A stretch of 64,000 nt of DNA from Streptomyces sp. DH-12 (GTDB lineage Bacteria > Actinomycetota > Actinomycetes > Streptomycetales > Streptomycetaceae): contig NZ_PPFB01000001.1 in the NCBI RefSeq assembly GCF_002899455.1, positions 5,803,001 to 5,867,000 of the forward strand. The letters are read 5' to 3'. The notes beneath the pieces were generated by a model. The model made no database searches. It was not told the DNA's origin and saw nothing but the letters and a program-made list of their open reading frames with translations. Below are positions 40,100 to 47,985 of this stretch, piece by piece. A program made the position numbers and the translations under genes. Within the stretch, counting starts at the first letter, position 1. The number at the start of each line of letters is the position of its first letter.

Positions 40100-41161
40100 T
40101 CAGCCGGCCAGCGCCCGGTCCAGCGCGCGCAGGAAGCCCTCCGTCGTCTCCCGGTCCCGTACCGCCAGGCGCAGCCAGTCCTCGTCCAGGCCCGGGAACG
40201 TGTCGCCGCGGCGGGCCGCGTAGCCGAGGGCGCGCAAGCGCTCCCGCACCCCCGCCGCGTCCGGCACGCGGAGCAGGACGAAGGGGCCCTCGGCCGGTTC
40301 CACCACCCGCAGGCCGCGGGACGCGAACTCCCGCAGACCGGCGACCAGACACGACCGGTCCTCGGCGATGCGCAGGGCCGCCCCGGCCGCCTCCTCGAGG
40401 GCGGCCGGGGCCACGCACGCCTCCGCCGCCGCCAGCGCCGGCGTCGACACCGGCCACAGCGGCTGCGCCCGCTCCAGCTCCGTGACGATCTCCGGGGCCG
40501 CGAGGACGTACCCGATGCGCAGGCCCGCCAGCCCCCACGTCTTGGTGAGGCTGCGGAGGACGACGAGACCCGGCACGTCCGTCCGCCCGGCCAGGGCCTC
40601 CCGCTCACCCGGCACCGCGTCCATGAACGCCTCGTCCACCACGAGCGTGCGCCCCGGCCGGGCCAGCCGGGCCAGCGCCTTCGCCGGGTGCAGCACGGAC
40701 GTCGGGTTGGTCGGGTTGCCGACCACCACCAGATCCGCGTCCTCCGGGACCGCCGCCGGGTCGAGGCGGAAGCCGTCGGCCTCCCGCAGCAGCACCCGGT
40801 CCACCGTGTGCCCGGCGTCCCGAAGCGCCGCCTCCGGCTCGGTGAACTGCGGGTGCACCACCACCGGCCGCGACACCTTCAGCGCCCGCGCCAGCAGCAC
40901 GAACGCCTCCGCCGCGCCCGCCGTCAGCAGCACCCGCTCCACGGGCAGCCCGTGCCGCGCCGCCACCGCGGCCCGCGCGGCCCGCCCGTCCGGGTAGGCG
41001 GCGAGCCCGGAAAGCGACGCCGCTATGCGGTCCCGCAGCCACGCCGGGGGCGTGTCCGCGCGGACGTTGACCGCGAGGTCGACGAGTGTGCCGCCGCCGT
41101 CGCGGACCTCGGCGTCACCGTGATGGCGCAGGTCGTGACCGCGGGCCGGCTCAGTGGGCAT
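40100..41161 (-). CDS. cobC: CobC-like PLP-dependent aminotransferase/decarboxylase
   Basis: A 353-residue class I/II PLP protein of the Rv2231c/CobC group, related to histidinol-phosphate aminotransferase. It shows DLAVNVRADTPPAWLRDRI, RVLLTAGAAEAFVLLARAL, VVVGNPTNPTSVLHP, cofactor aspartate in TLVVDEAFMDAVPGE and the PLP lysine in VLRSLTKTWGLAGLRIGY. CobC/CobD-type enzymes supply the aminopropanol-phosphate arm of cobalamin by decarboxylating threonine phosphate. The ATG at 41161 overlaps the end of cbiX; another ATG at 41185 is possible. Last gene of the distal cob run. Confidence 0.85.
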   Translation of the reverse strand: MPTEPARGHDLRHHGDAEVRDGGGTLVDLAVNVRADTPPAWLRDRIAASLSGLAAYPDGRAARAAVAARHGLPVERVLLTAGAAEAFVLLARALKVSRPVVVHPQFTEPEAALRDAGHTVDRVLLREADGFRLDPAAVPEDADLVVVGNPTNPTSVLHPAKALARLARPGRTLVVDEAFMDAVPGEREALAGRTDVPGLVVLRSLTKTWGLAGLRIGYVLAAPEIVTELERAQPLWPVSTPALAAAEACVAPAALEEAAGAALRIAEDRSCLVAGLREFASRGLRVVEPAEGPFVLLRVPDAAGVRERLRALGYAARRGDTFPGLDEDWLRLAVRDRETTEGFLRALDRALAG

Positions 41162-42062
41162 GGGTGTGCGCGTGGGAATGACCATGCCCGTGATGATGGT
41201 GCCCGTCGTCGTCGGGGTGGAAATGCGGCTGCTGCGGCAGCCCCACCTTGTCCTCGAAGCCGGGCAGCGCGATCCGGTACACGCACGTGTCGCAGTTCAT
41301 CCGCAGATCGCCCTTGACGGCCTCCTCGTACCGCTCCAGGACCAGGTCCAGCAGCTCCGGCTCGGGGCCGATGACGTCCGCCGACCGCACCTCGGTGTCC
41401 GGACGCGCCGCCGCCCACTCCTCGGTCTGCGTCCGCACCCGGTCCGGCAGGATCCCGGTGAACAGGAAGTACGGCAGCACGACGATCCGCCGCGCCCCCA
41501 GCCGGGCGCAGCGCTCGAGCCCGCTCGGCACGTCCGGCGCGGCCAGCGACACGAACGCGGTCTCCACGCCCGCCCAGCCGCGCCCCTCCCACAGCAGCCG
41601 GGCCGCCTTGAACACCTCGGCGTTGGCATCCGGGTCCGTCGACCCGCGCCCCACCAGCAGCACGGTCACCTCGGCGGGGTCCCAGGACGGGTCCACCGCC
41701 TCCGCGAGCCGCCGCTCCAGCACCCGCAGCAGCGCCGGGTGCGGGCCCAGCGGACGGCCGTACGTGTACGAGAGGCCGGGGTGGCGTTCCTTCTCGCGGG
41801 CCAGCGCGGCCGGGATGTCGCCCTTGGCGTGTCCGGCGGACACCAGCATCAGCGGCACGGCCGCGAACCGCCGCACCCCCCGCTCCACCAGTCCGGCGAC
41901 GGCCTCGCCGAGCGGCGGCGGGGACAGTTCGATGAAGCCGCCCGCGACGGGCAGGTCGGGCCGGCGGCGGCCCAGCTCCCGCACGAAGGCGCGGAACGCC
42001 TCCGCTCCGGCGTCGTCCCGGGTGCCGTGTCCGGCGATGAGCAGGGCGGGCGGGGTGGTCAC
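41151..42062 (-). CDS. cbiX: Sirohydrochlorin chelatase with His-rich tail
   Basis: A 303-residue two-repeat CbiX. Each half has a metal-inserting histidine: LLIAGHGTRDDAG near residue 10 with LVSAGHAKGD near 82, and LVGRGSTDPDANAE in the second half. It inserts cobalt (or iron) into sirohydrochlorin. The C-terminus contains CDTCVYR and then an extreme His tail (DDDGHHHHGHGHSHAHTHAH), likely a cobalt store or chaperone site. The GTG at 42062 overlaps the cobH stop and follows GGAGACC. Confidence 0.9.
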   Translation of the reverse strand: MTTPPALLIAGHGTRDDAGAEAFRAFVRELGRRRPDLPVAGGFIELSPPPLGEAVAGLVERGVRRFAAVPLMLVSAGHAKGDIPAALAREKERHPGLSYTYGRPLGPHPALLRVLERRLAEAVDPSWDPAEVTVLLVGRGSTDPDANAEVFKAARLLWEGRGWAGVETAFVSLAAPDVPSGLERCARLGARRIVVLPYFLFTGILPDRVRTQTEEWAAARPDTEVRSADVIGPEPELLDLVLERYEEAVKGDLRMNCDTCVYRIALPGFEDKVGLPQQPHFHPDDDGHHHHGHGHSHAHTHAH

Positions 42063-42646
42063 AGGGTCTCCTCGGTCGGAAGGGGGTGGTACAGCAGGGC
42101 GTTGAGCGCGGCGGCGGCGACCGCCGACCCGCCCTTCTCGGACACGTTGCTCACGGCGGGCAGCCCGCTCTCCCGCAGCGCCGCCTTGGACTCGACGGCG
42201 CCGACGAACCCGACGGGCAGGCCGACGACGAGCGCGGGGGAGGCGTCCAGGGTCAGCAGCTCCTCCAGCGCGGTGGGGGCGCAGCCGATCACCCACAGGG
42301 CGCCGGGACCGACCTCCTCGTAGGCGAGCCGCACGGCGTGCGCGGACCGGGTGAGCCCCGGCCCGGACCGCGCGTCGCGCAGCCGGCACACGGTCTCGCG
42401 GCGGGTGATCCCGGCCGCGACCATCTCCACGTCCGCGACGACCGGCGCGCCCGCGTGCAGCGCGGCGTGCGCGCGCACCAGGTCGTCCTCGTCCATGACG
42501 AGGTCGCGGGCGTACTCCAGGTCGGCGGAGGAGTGCACGACCCGCTCCACGACCGCGCGGGTCAGCGGCGGGAAGCGCGTGGTGTCGAGGCGGGCGCGCA
42601 GCCGCCGGAAGGACTCCTGCTCGATGGGGTGGATCACGCGGTTCAC
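42059..42646 (-). CDS. cobH: Precorrin-8X methylmutase
   Basis: A 195-residue CobH/CbiC. It moves the C11 methyl to C12 to give hydrogenobyrinate. Seen are IHPIEQESFRRLRARLD, VVERVVHSSADLEYARDL with the catalytic histidine region, VVADVEMVAAGITRR, and LVVGLPVGFVGAVESKAAL, all conserved in the family. GTG starts overlap the neighbouring stops on both sides (GTGA), so it is translationally coupled to cobJ and cbiX. Confidence 0.93.
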   Translation of the reverse strand: MNRVIHPIEQESFRRLRARLDTTRFPPLTRAVVERVVHSSADLEYARDLVMDEDDLVRAHAALHAGAPVVADVEMVAAGITRRETVCRLRDARSGPGLTRSAHAVRLAYEEVGPGALWVIGCAPTALEELLTLDASPALVVGLPVGFVGAVESKAALRESGLPAVSNVSEKGGSAVAAAALNALLYHPLPTEETL

Positions 42647-44325
42647 CGGGTCTCCTCCTGCCAGCGGTAGCCGCGCGGGGTGACCATGCGCCCCGCGATC
42701 TGCCGGGTCGCCGTGTTGCCCACGGTCACGACCGTCATCATGTCGACCGTCGCCGGGTCCAGCGCGGCCAGTGTGGTCAGCCGCACGGACTCGTCCGCGC
42801 GGGACGCGTTGCGCACCACCCCGACGGGGGTGGCGGGCGCGCGGTGCCCGGCGAGGACGGCGAGCGCCTTCGGCAGCTGCCAGTCGCGGCCCCGGCTGCG
42901 CGGGTTGTAGAACGTCACCACCAGGTCCGCCTCGGCCGCCGCCCGCACCCGCCGCTCGATGACCTCCCACGGCGTGTGCAGGTCGGACAGGCTGATCGAC
43001 ACATGGTCGTGGCCCAGCGGAGCGCCGAGCAGCGCGCTCGCCGCGAGCGCCGCCGTCACCCCGGGCACGCCGACCACGTCGATGTCGTCGGACGCCTCCG
43101 CGAGCGCCGGGGACGCCATCGCGTACACCCCCGCGTCGCCGCTGCCGATCAGCGCGACCGCCTGCCCGCGCCGGGCCTCCGCGACGGCCGTGCGCGCCCG
43201 CTCCTCCTCCGCGCCGAGCCCCGACTGCAGCACGCGCGTGCCGGGCCGCAGCAGGTCGCGGATCTGGTCGACGTACTGGTCCAGGCCCACCAGCACGGAG
43301 GCGCGCCGCAGTTCGTCGCGCGCCCGCGGGGTGAGCAGGTCCCGCGCGCCGGGCCCGAGCCCGACCACCGCGAGCCGCCCCCGCCCCGGACGCCGTACGA
43401 CGGCGCAGGTCGCCATGGCCGGGGACCCCGCCGACTTCCGCTTGGGCACGAGGAGTTCACCCCCGCCCACGAGCGCGGCGGCCTCCGCGACCGACGGGGT
43501 GCCGACGGCGTCCAGCGGCGCGTCGGACGGGTTCGGCACCTCGACCCGCGCCAGCTCCCCGGCGGGGTGCGTCACCAGCGGCACCCCCAGCCTCCGGGCG
43601 GCCTCCACGAGCCCCGGCTCCCCGGCCTTGGCGTCCACGGTGGCCAGCTCGGCCACGGACGCGGCCGACAGCCCCGCCTCCCGCAGGGCGTCCCCGACGA
43701 GCCCGAGCACCTCCTCGACGGGGGCGCCCTTCGACGCGCCCACCCCGACGACGAGGCTCGGCGGCCGCAACACGGCCTCCCCGTCGGCGGGTTCGACCAG
43801 CCGGTCCGTCACCCGGACCGTGTACGCGCCCTCGTCGGCGACCGGGAGCGGCGGCAGCGGCCAGGCCACCTCCGCGCGCAGCGCCACCGCCTCCCCGTCC
43901 AGCAGCGCCCGCGACACGGCGGCGACATCGCCCTCCACCGGCAGGCCCAGCGTGTCGAGTCCGGGCAGGCCCACCGCGTCCGTCGCGGTCGTCACCACCG
44001 GCTCCGCGCCCAGCACCTCGCCGACCTGGCGGGCCAGGTCGTTCGCCCCGCCGCCGTGCCCGCCGAGCAGCGACACCGCGAACCGGCCCGCCTCGTCCAC
44101 GCACACCACGCCCGGATCGTTCGCCTTGCCGTCCAGCAGCGGCGCCACCAGCCGCACCACGGCCCCGGTGGCGAGGAAACACACCAGCCGGTCGCACTCG
44201 GCGAACGCGGCCCGTACCGCGTCCGCCACCGGACCGTCGTACACGCGCGTGCGGCCGGGCCAGGCGGCGGCCAGCCGGTCGCGCGCCGCCGCTCCCGCCG
44301 CCGTGGCGGAGATGAGGCCGATCAC
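42643..44325 (-). CDS. cobJ: Fused CbiG hydrolase and CobJ methyltransferase
   Basis: A 560-residue bifunctional protein. The N-terminal half (about 1-300) is CbiG-like, with LISATAAGAAARDRL, LLGGHGGGANDLARQVGEVLG and VVGVGASKGAPVEEV. The C-terminal half (about 315-560) is a precorrin-3B C17-methyltransferase with LAVVGLGPGARDLLTPRA, ALIGSGDAGVYAMASPALA and VTFYNPRSRGRDWQL, where SAM binds. CbiG opens the lactone in the anaerobic route and CobJ contracts the ring. This fusion is known in actinobacteria. GTG start at 44325 with AAGGAG 8 nt upstream. Confidence 0.92.
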   Translation of the reverse strand: MIGLISATAAGAAARDRLAAAWPGRTRVYDGPVADAVRAAFAECDRLVCFLATGAVVRLVAPLLDGKANDPGVVCVDEAGRFAVSLLGGHGGGANDLARQVGEVLGAEPVVTTATDAVGLPGLDTLGLPVEGDVAAVSRALLDGEAVALRAEVAWPLPPLPVADEGAYTVRVTDRLVEPADGEAVLRPPSLVVGVGASKGAPVEEVLGLVGDALREAGLSAASVAELATVDAKAGEPGLVEAARRLGVPLVTHPAGELARVEVPNPSDAPLDAVGTPSVAEAAALVGGGELLVPKRKSAGSPAMATCAVVRRPGRGRLAVVGLGPGARDLLTPRARDELRRASVLVGLDQYVDQIRDLLRPGTRVLQSGLGAEEERARTAVAEARRGQAVALIGSGDAGVYAMASPALAEASDDIDVVGVPGVTAALAASALLGAPLGHDHVSISLSDLHTPWEVIERRVRAAAEADLVVTFYNPRSRGRDWQLPKALAVLAGHRAPATPVGVVRNASRADESVRLTTLAALDPATVDMMTVVTVGNTATRQIAGRMVTPRGYRWQEETR

Positions 44326-45557
44326 TCGCAGACTCCTTCACTGTGCGCCGGGGGCCGGACGCCCCACAGCAGGAAAACCGGATTGGCGGCCGCCAGCCGG
44401 GTCACGTCCCCCGGGAGCGGCGCGAGCCGCGACGACTGCAGCAGCACGCCGTCGCAGACCAGACCGGCGCCGGTCAGCGCCGCACGGGCGGCCGGCACCC
44501 GGTCGAGCGCGGCCAGCGCCACGACGACCGCCCGCCGCGCCCGGCGCGCGCACGCGGTGACGACCGCCGGCAGTTCCCGGCCCCCGCCGCCGACGAACAC
44601 GGCGTCCGGATCGTCGTCCAGCCCGCCCAGCGCCCCGGGCGCCTCCCCGTGCACCACCCGCACGTCGACGCCGTGCGCGGCGGCGTTGGCGCGCACCCGC
44701 TCCACGCCGTCCGCGTCGCGTTCCACGGCGACGGCCGCCGCACCGAGCCGCGCGCACTCCACGGCCACCGACCCCGACCCCGCGCCGACGTCCCACACCA
44801 GGTCGCCGGGGCGCGGTCCCAGCCGCGCCAGCGCCAGCGCCCGCACCTCGAACTTGGTGATCATCGAGTCCCGGTGCGCGAACTCCGCCTCGGGCAGCGC
44901 CCATCCGGCCGGACGCTCCGCGAGCCCCGCGACCGTACGGGCAGGTCCCAGCGCCCGCTCCTCGTCCAGGCACAGCACCACGCTCACCGCGGAACCCCAG
45001 TCCCGGCCGGCCGCCTCCTCGGGCGTCACCCGCTCCACCGACTCCCCGGCCGACCCCAGCCCGGACGCGACGACCAGCACCCGTCGCTCCCCGCGCAGCG
45101 CCGCCCCCAGCTCGGCGGGTCCCGCGCCGGGCCCGGTCAGCACGGCGGCCTTCGGGTGCGCCCGGCACACGTTGACCGCCGTACGCGGGTCCCGGCCGTG
45201 CGCGCTGACCACCACGGCGTCGTCCCACGGCAGCCCGGCCCGCGCGAAGGCGGCCGCGACGGAGGACACCCCGGGCCGCACGTCGAGCCGCTCCGGCCCG
45301 AACCGCTCGGCCAGCGCCCGCACGATCCCGAAGAACCCCGGATCACCCGAGGCCAGCACCGCCACGGGCCGCTCCTCGGCCACGTACGCGGCGACGGTGT
45401 CGAGGGCGGGCGCCAGCGGCCCCAGCACCACCCGCTCGGCCCCCTCCGGCAGCTCCACGGCGTCCAGGTGCCGCCGCCCGCCGACCACGAGCGCGGCCTC
45501 CTCGGGCACCCGGACGCCGGCCGGCCCGCCCGTACCCGTGCCGACCACGGTGATCAT
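44322..45557 (-). CDS. cobL: Precorrin-6Y C5,15-methyltransferase (decarboxylating)
   Basis: A 411-residue CobL, a CbiE-CbiT fusion. The N-terminal CbiE part (about 1-200) begins MITVVGTGTGGPAG and has VLASGDPGFFGIVRALAERFG and DVRPGVSSVAAAFA. The C-terminal CbiT part (about 215-400) is a class I methyltransferase with the SAM motif LVWDVGAGSGSVAVECARLG and AVFVGGGGREL. It methylates C5 and C15 and decarboxylates the C12 acetate. Start and stop overlap cobM and cobJ by 4 nt. Confidence 0.93.
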   Translation of the reverse strand: MITVVGTGTGGPAGVRVPEEAALVVGGRRHLDAVELPEGAERVVLGPLAPALDTVAAYVAEERPVAVLASGDPGFFGIVRALAERFGPERLDVRPGVSSVAAAFARAGLPWDDAVVVSAHGRDPRTAVNVCRAHPKAAVLTGPGAGPAELGAALRGERRVLVVASGLGSAGESVERVTPEEAAGRDWGSAVSVVLCLDEERALGPARTVAGLAERPAGWALPEAEFAHRDSMITKFEVRALALARLGPRPGDLVWDVGAGSGSVAVECARLGAAAVAVERDADGVERVRANAAAHGVDVRVVHGEAPGALGGLDDDPDAVFVGGGGRELPAVVTACARRARRAVVVALAALDRVPAARAALTGAGLVCDGVLLQSSRLAPLPGDVTRLAAANPVFLLWGVRPPAHSEGVCE

Positions 45558-46372
45558 GTGCTCGCCCCCCGCTCCCGCAGCTCCCTGCGGGCCCGCGGGT
45601 CGGCCTTGCGGAAGCCGTGGAAGTGCCCCGGGTGGTACAGGTGCGAGCGGGTGCCGTGCGCGTCGAGGGCGGGACCGACCAGGAACAGCGTGTGCTTCCA
45701 CAGCTTGTGCTCCTTGACCGTCTCCTCCAGCGTGCCGATCGTGCACCGCACGACCAGCTCCTCCGGCCAGGTCGCCTGGTACGCCACCACGACCGGCGTG
45801 GACGTCGGATAGCCGCCCTCCAGCAGCTCCCGCACCAGCTGCCCGCTGCGCGCCGCCGACAGGAACACCGCCATCGTGGTGCCGTGCCGCGCGAACTCCC
45901 GGACCTCCTCACCCGGCGGCATCGGCGTCTTGCCGCCGCCCAGCCGGGTGAGGATCACCGACTGCGCCACCTCCGGGACCGTCAGCTCCCGCCCCGCGAG
46001 CGCCGCCACCGCCGAGAACGACGACACGCCCGGCACGATCTCCGTCGGGATGCCCAGCTCCGCGCACCGGTCGAGCTGCTCCTGGGTGCCGCCCCACAGC
46101 GCGGGGTCACCCGAGTGGATCCGCGCGACCCTTCGCCCTTCGTCACGGGCCCGCGCGTAGACGGCCACCACGTCCTCCAGCGACATCGTCGCCGAGTCCA
46201 GGACCTCGGCGTCCTGGCGCGCGTGCTCCAGGACCTCCGCCTGGACCAGGCTGGCGGCCCAGATCACCACGTCCGCCTCGGCGATGGCCCGCGCGCCGCG
46301 GAACGTCAGCAGATCGGCGGCGCCGGGACCGGCCCCGACGAAGGTCACCTTGCCGGTGGGGGCGTCGGTCAT
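45554..46372 (-). CDS. cobM: Precorrin-4 C11-methyltransferase
   Basis: A 272-residue SAM-dependent tetrapyrrole methylase. The motifs VTFVGAGPGAADLLTFRGARAI, VARIHSGDPALWGGTQEQLD and IVPGVSSFSAVAALAGRELT are standard for CobM/CbiF. It is the first gene of the distal minus-strand cob run; AAGGA lies 9 nt before the ATG. Its promoter lies in the 96-bp gap shared with the divergent ZIP transporter gene. Confidence 0.94.
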   Translation of the reverse strand: MTDAPTGKVTFVGAGPGAADLLTFRGARAIAEADVVIWAASLVQAEVLEHARQDAEVLDSATMSLEDVVAVYARARDEGRRVARIHSGDPALWGGTQEQLDRCAELGIPTEIVPGVSSFSAVAALAGRELTVPEVAQSVILTRLGGGKTPMPPGEEVREFARHGTTMAVFLSAARSGQLVRELLEGGYPTSTPVVVAYQATWPEELVVRCTIGTLEETVKEHKLWKHTLFLVGPALDAHGTRSHLYHPGHFHGFRKADPRARRELRERGAST

Positions 46373-46468
46373 GGAAACAGGTCCTTCCCTGCGTGCGGTC
46401 GGAAGTAGGGGTGCGGCGAGCGGCTGTCACGCGTGCGCGAGCGGCCGCCGATCGGATACGAAGGGCAC

Positions 46469-47236
46469 ATGGCGGTCCTCGTCGCGCTGGGCGCGTTCCT
46501 GATGACGCTGGCCGGCGGCTGGTCGGCACACCGTGTGACCGACCGCCGCCACCTGGTGCTGGGCCTGGCCGGCGGACTGATGCTCGGCGTGGTCGGCCTG
46601 GAACTCCTCCCGGAGTCCCTGGAGGCCGCCGGCACCGAGGTGTACGGGGTACCGGCGGCGCTGCTCCTCTTCGTCGCCGGCTTCCTGCTGGCCCATCTGG
46701 TGGAACGGCTCCTCGCCCACCTCCCCCGGCATCTCGACTCCGCTCGAGCCGGGGGGACCCCCATGGCCGCGCACGGGGCGGCCGAGAACCACGGCCGCAC
46801 CCCCGAGGTGGGCCTCACCGCGGCGGCGGCGATGGTCGGGCACAGCGCGATGGACGGCGTGGCGATCGGCGCCGCCTTCCAGGTCGGCGGCGGCATGGGC
46901 GCCGCCGTCGCGGTCGCCGTGATCGCCCACGACTTCGCGGACGGCTTCAACACGTACACACTCACCCACGCCTACGGCAACGCCCGCCGCCGCGCCCTCG
47001 CGATGCTGGGGGCGGACGCCGTGGCGCCGGTCGCGGGCGCCGCCTCCACCCTCTTCTTCACGATCCCGGAGCCGCTGCTCGGCGGCTACCTCGGCCTGTT
47101 CGGCGGCGCGCTGCTCTACCTCGCGGCGGCCGAGATCCTGCCCGAGGCGCACCACGCCCACCCGGCCCGCTCCACGCTGGTGTGCACGGTCGCCGGGGTG
47201 CTGTTCATCTGGCTGGTCGTGGGCGCCGCCCACTGA
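46469..47236 (+). CDS. ZIP-family metal transporter
   Basis: A 255-residue membrane protein with about seven helices. The metal-binding helices are MVGHSAMDGVAIGAAF (His and Asp) and AHDFADGFNTYTL, the HxxDG-type motifs of ZIP carriers. It would bring a divalent metal into the cell; its position between two cobalamin gene runs suggests cobalt, though zinc is the default for the family. The cytoplasmic loop (about residues 92-110) contains a repeat-derived insert, listed at 46735. GAAGGG precedes the ATG closely and TACGAA could serve as a -10 element. Confidence 0.85.
   Translation: MAVLVALGAFLMTLAGGWSAHRVTDRRHLVLGLAGGLMLGVVGLELLPESLEAAGTEVYGVPAALLLFVAGFLLAHLVERLLAHLPRHLDSARAGGTPMAAHGAAENHGRTPEVGLTAAAAMVGHSAMDGVAIGAAFQVGGGMGAAVAVAVIAHDFADGFNTYTLTHAYGNARRRALAMLGADAVAPVAGAASTLFFTIPEPLLGGYLGLFGGALLYLAAAEILPEAHHAHPARSTLVCTVAGVLFIWLVVGAAH
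46735..46764. repeat. Streptomyces-type repeat inside the ZIP gene
   Basis: CGACTCCGCTCGAGCC followed by GGGGGGACCCCCATGG is a form of a short sequence I recognise from many Streptomyces genomes. Here it is in frame and encodes part of the variable loop (DSARAGGTPMA). Confidence 0.6.
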
Positions 47237-47253
47237 CCGCCCGCCGGTCCGCC

Positions 47254-47985
47254 TCACAGCTTCCCGCCCCGCCCGCCCCCACGCCGGGGCGGCGCGATGA
47301 GCGTCGACAGATACGGCAACGGCGTCCCGTCCAACTCCGCCGCGGACCGTACGGACTCCTCCGGCAGCCCGAGCGCGGACCCCCACACCGCGTCGTCGAG
47401 CCGCCCGGTCTCCCGCAGCGCGTCGGCGACCTCACCGGCCTGCCGCCCGAACTTGTACGCGACGACCGTGCCGGGCCCGGCCAGAGCCTCCTTCAGCACG
47501 GACGCCCCGGCGGTCACCGGCACCAGGGTGAGCGGCTCGGTCCCCTCCGTCAGCACGGCTCCCGACCGCGCCGCGAGATCCTGCATGGCGGTGATCCCCG
47601 GCACGGTCTCCACGACCACCCCCGGCACCAGCCCGGCGACGGTCTGCGCGAGATAAGTGAAGGTCGAATAGACGTTGGGATCGCCGATGGTCGCGAACGC
47701 CACGCGCCCCCGCTCCCGCAACAGTCCGGCGACCCGCTCGCCGGCCGCGTCCCAGGCGGCCTCGCGGCGTGCCCGGTCGGTCCGCTCGTTCAGCGCGAAC
47801 ACCACCCGGACGACCTTCTCGGCGGGTACGTAGTGCAGCACGGTCGCCTCGGCCCGCCCCCGCTCACCCGTGTCCATCACGGGGACGACGACGACCTCGG
47901 CGGCCCGCAGCGCGTTGACCCCCTTGACGGTCACCAGCTCCGGGTCGCCGGGCCCGACGCCCACCCCGATCAGCCTGCTGCTCAT
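47254..47985 (-). CDS. cobI: Precorrin-2 C20-methyltransferase
   Basis: A 243-residue SAM methylase. LIGVGVGPGDPELVTVKGVNAL, VAFATIGDPNVYSTFTYLA and ETVPGITAMQDLAAR are CobI/CbiL signatures. It makes precorrin-3A. Its ATG at 47985 overlaps the cobB stop, and it is the last gene of the proximal cob run, ending 17 bp from the convergent ZIP gene. Confidence 0.94.
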   Translation of the reverse strand: MSSRLIGVGVGPGDPELVTVKGVNALRAAEVVVVPVMDTGERGRAEATVLHYVPAEKVVRVVFALNERTDRARREAAWDAAGERVAGLLRERGRVAFATIGDPNVYSTFTYLAQTVAGLVPGVVVETVPGITAMQDLAARSGAVLTEGTEPLTLVPVTAGASVLKEALAGPGTVVAYKFGRQAGEVADALRETGRLDDAVWGSALGLPEESVRSAAELDGTPLPYLSTLIAPPRRGGGRGGKL

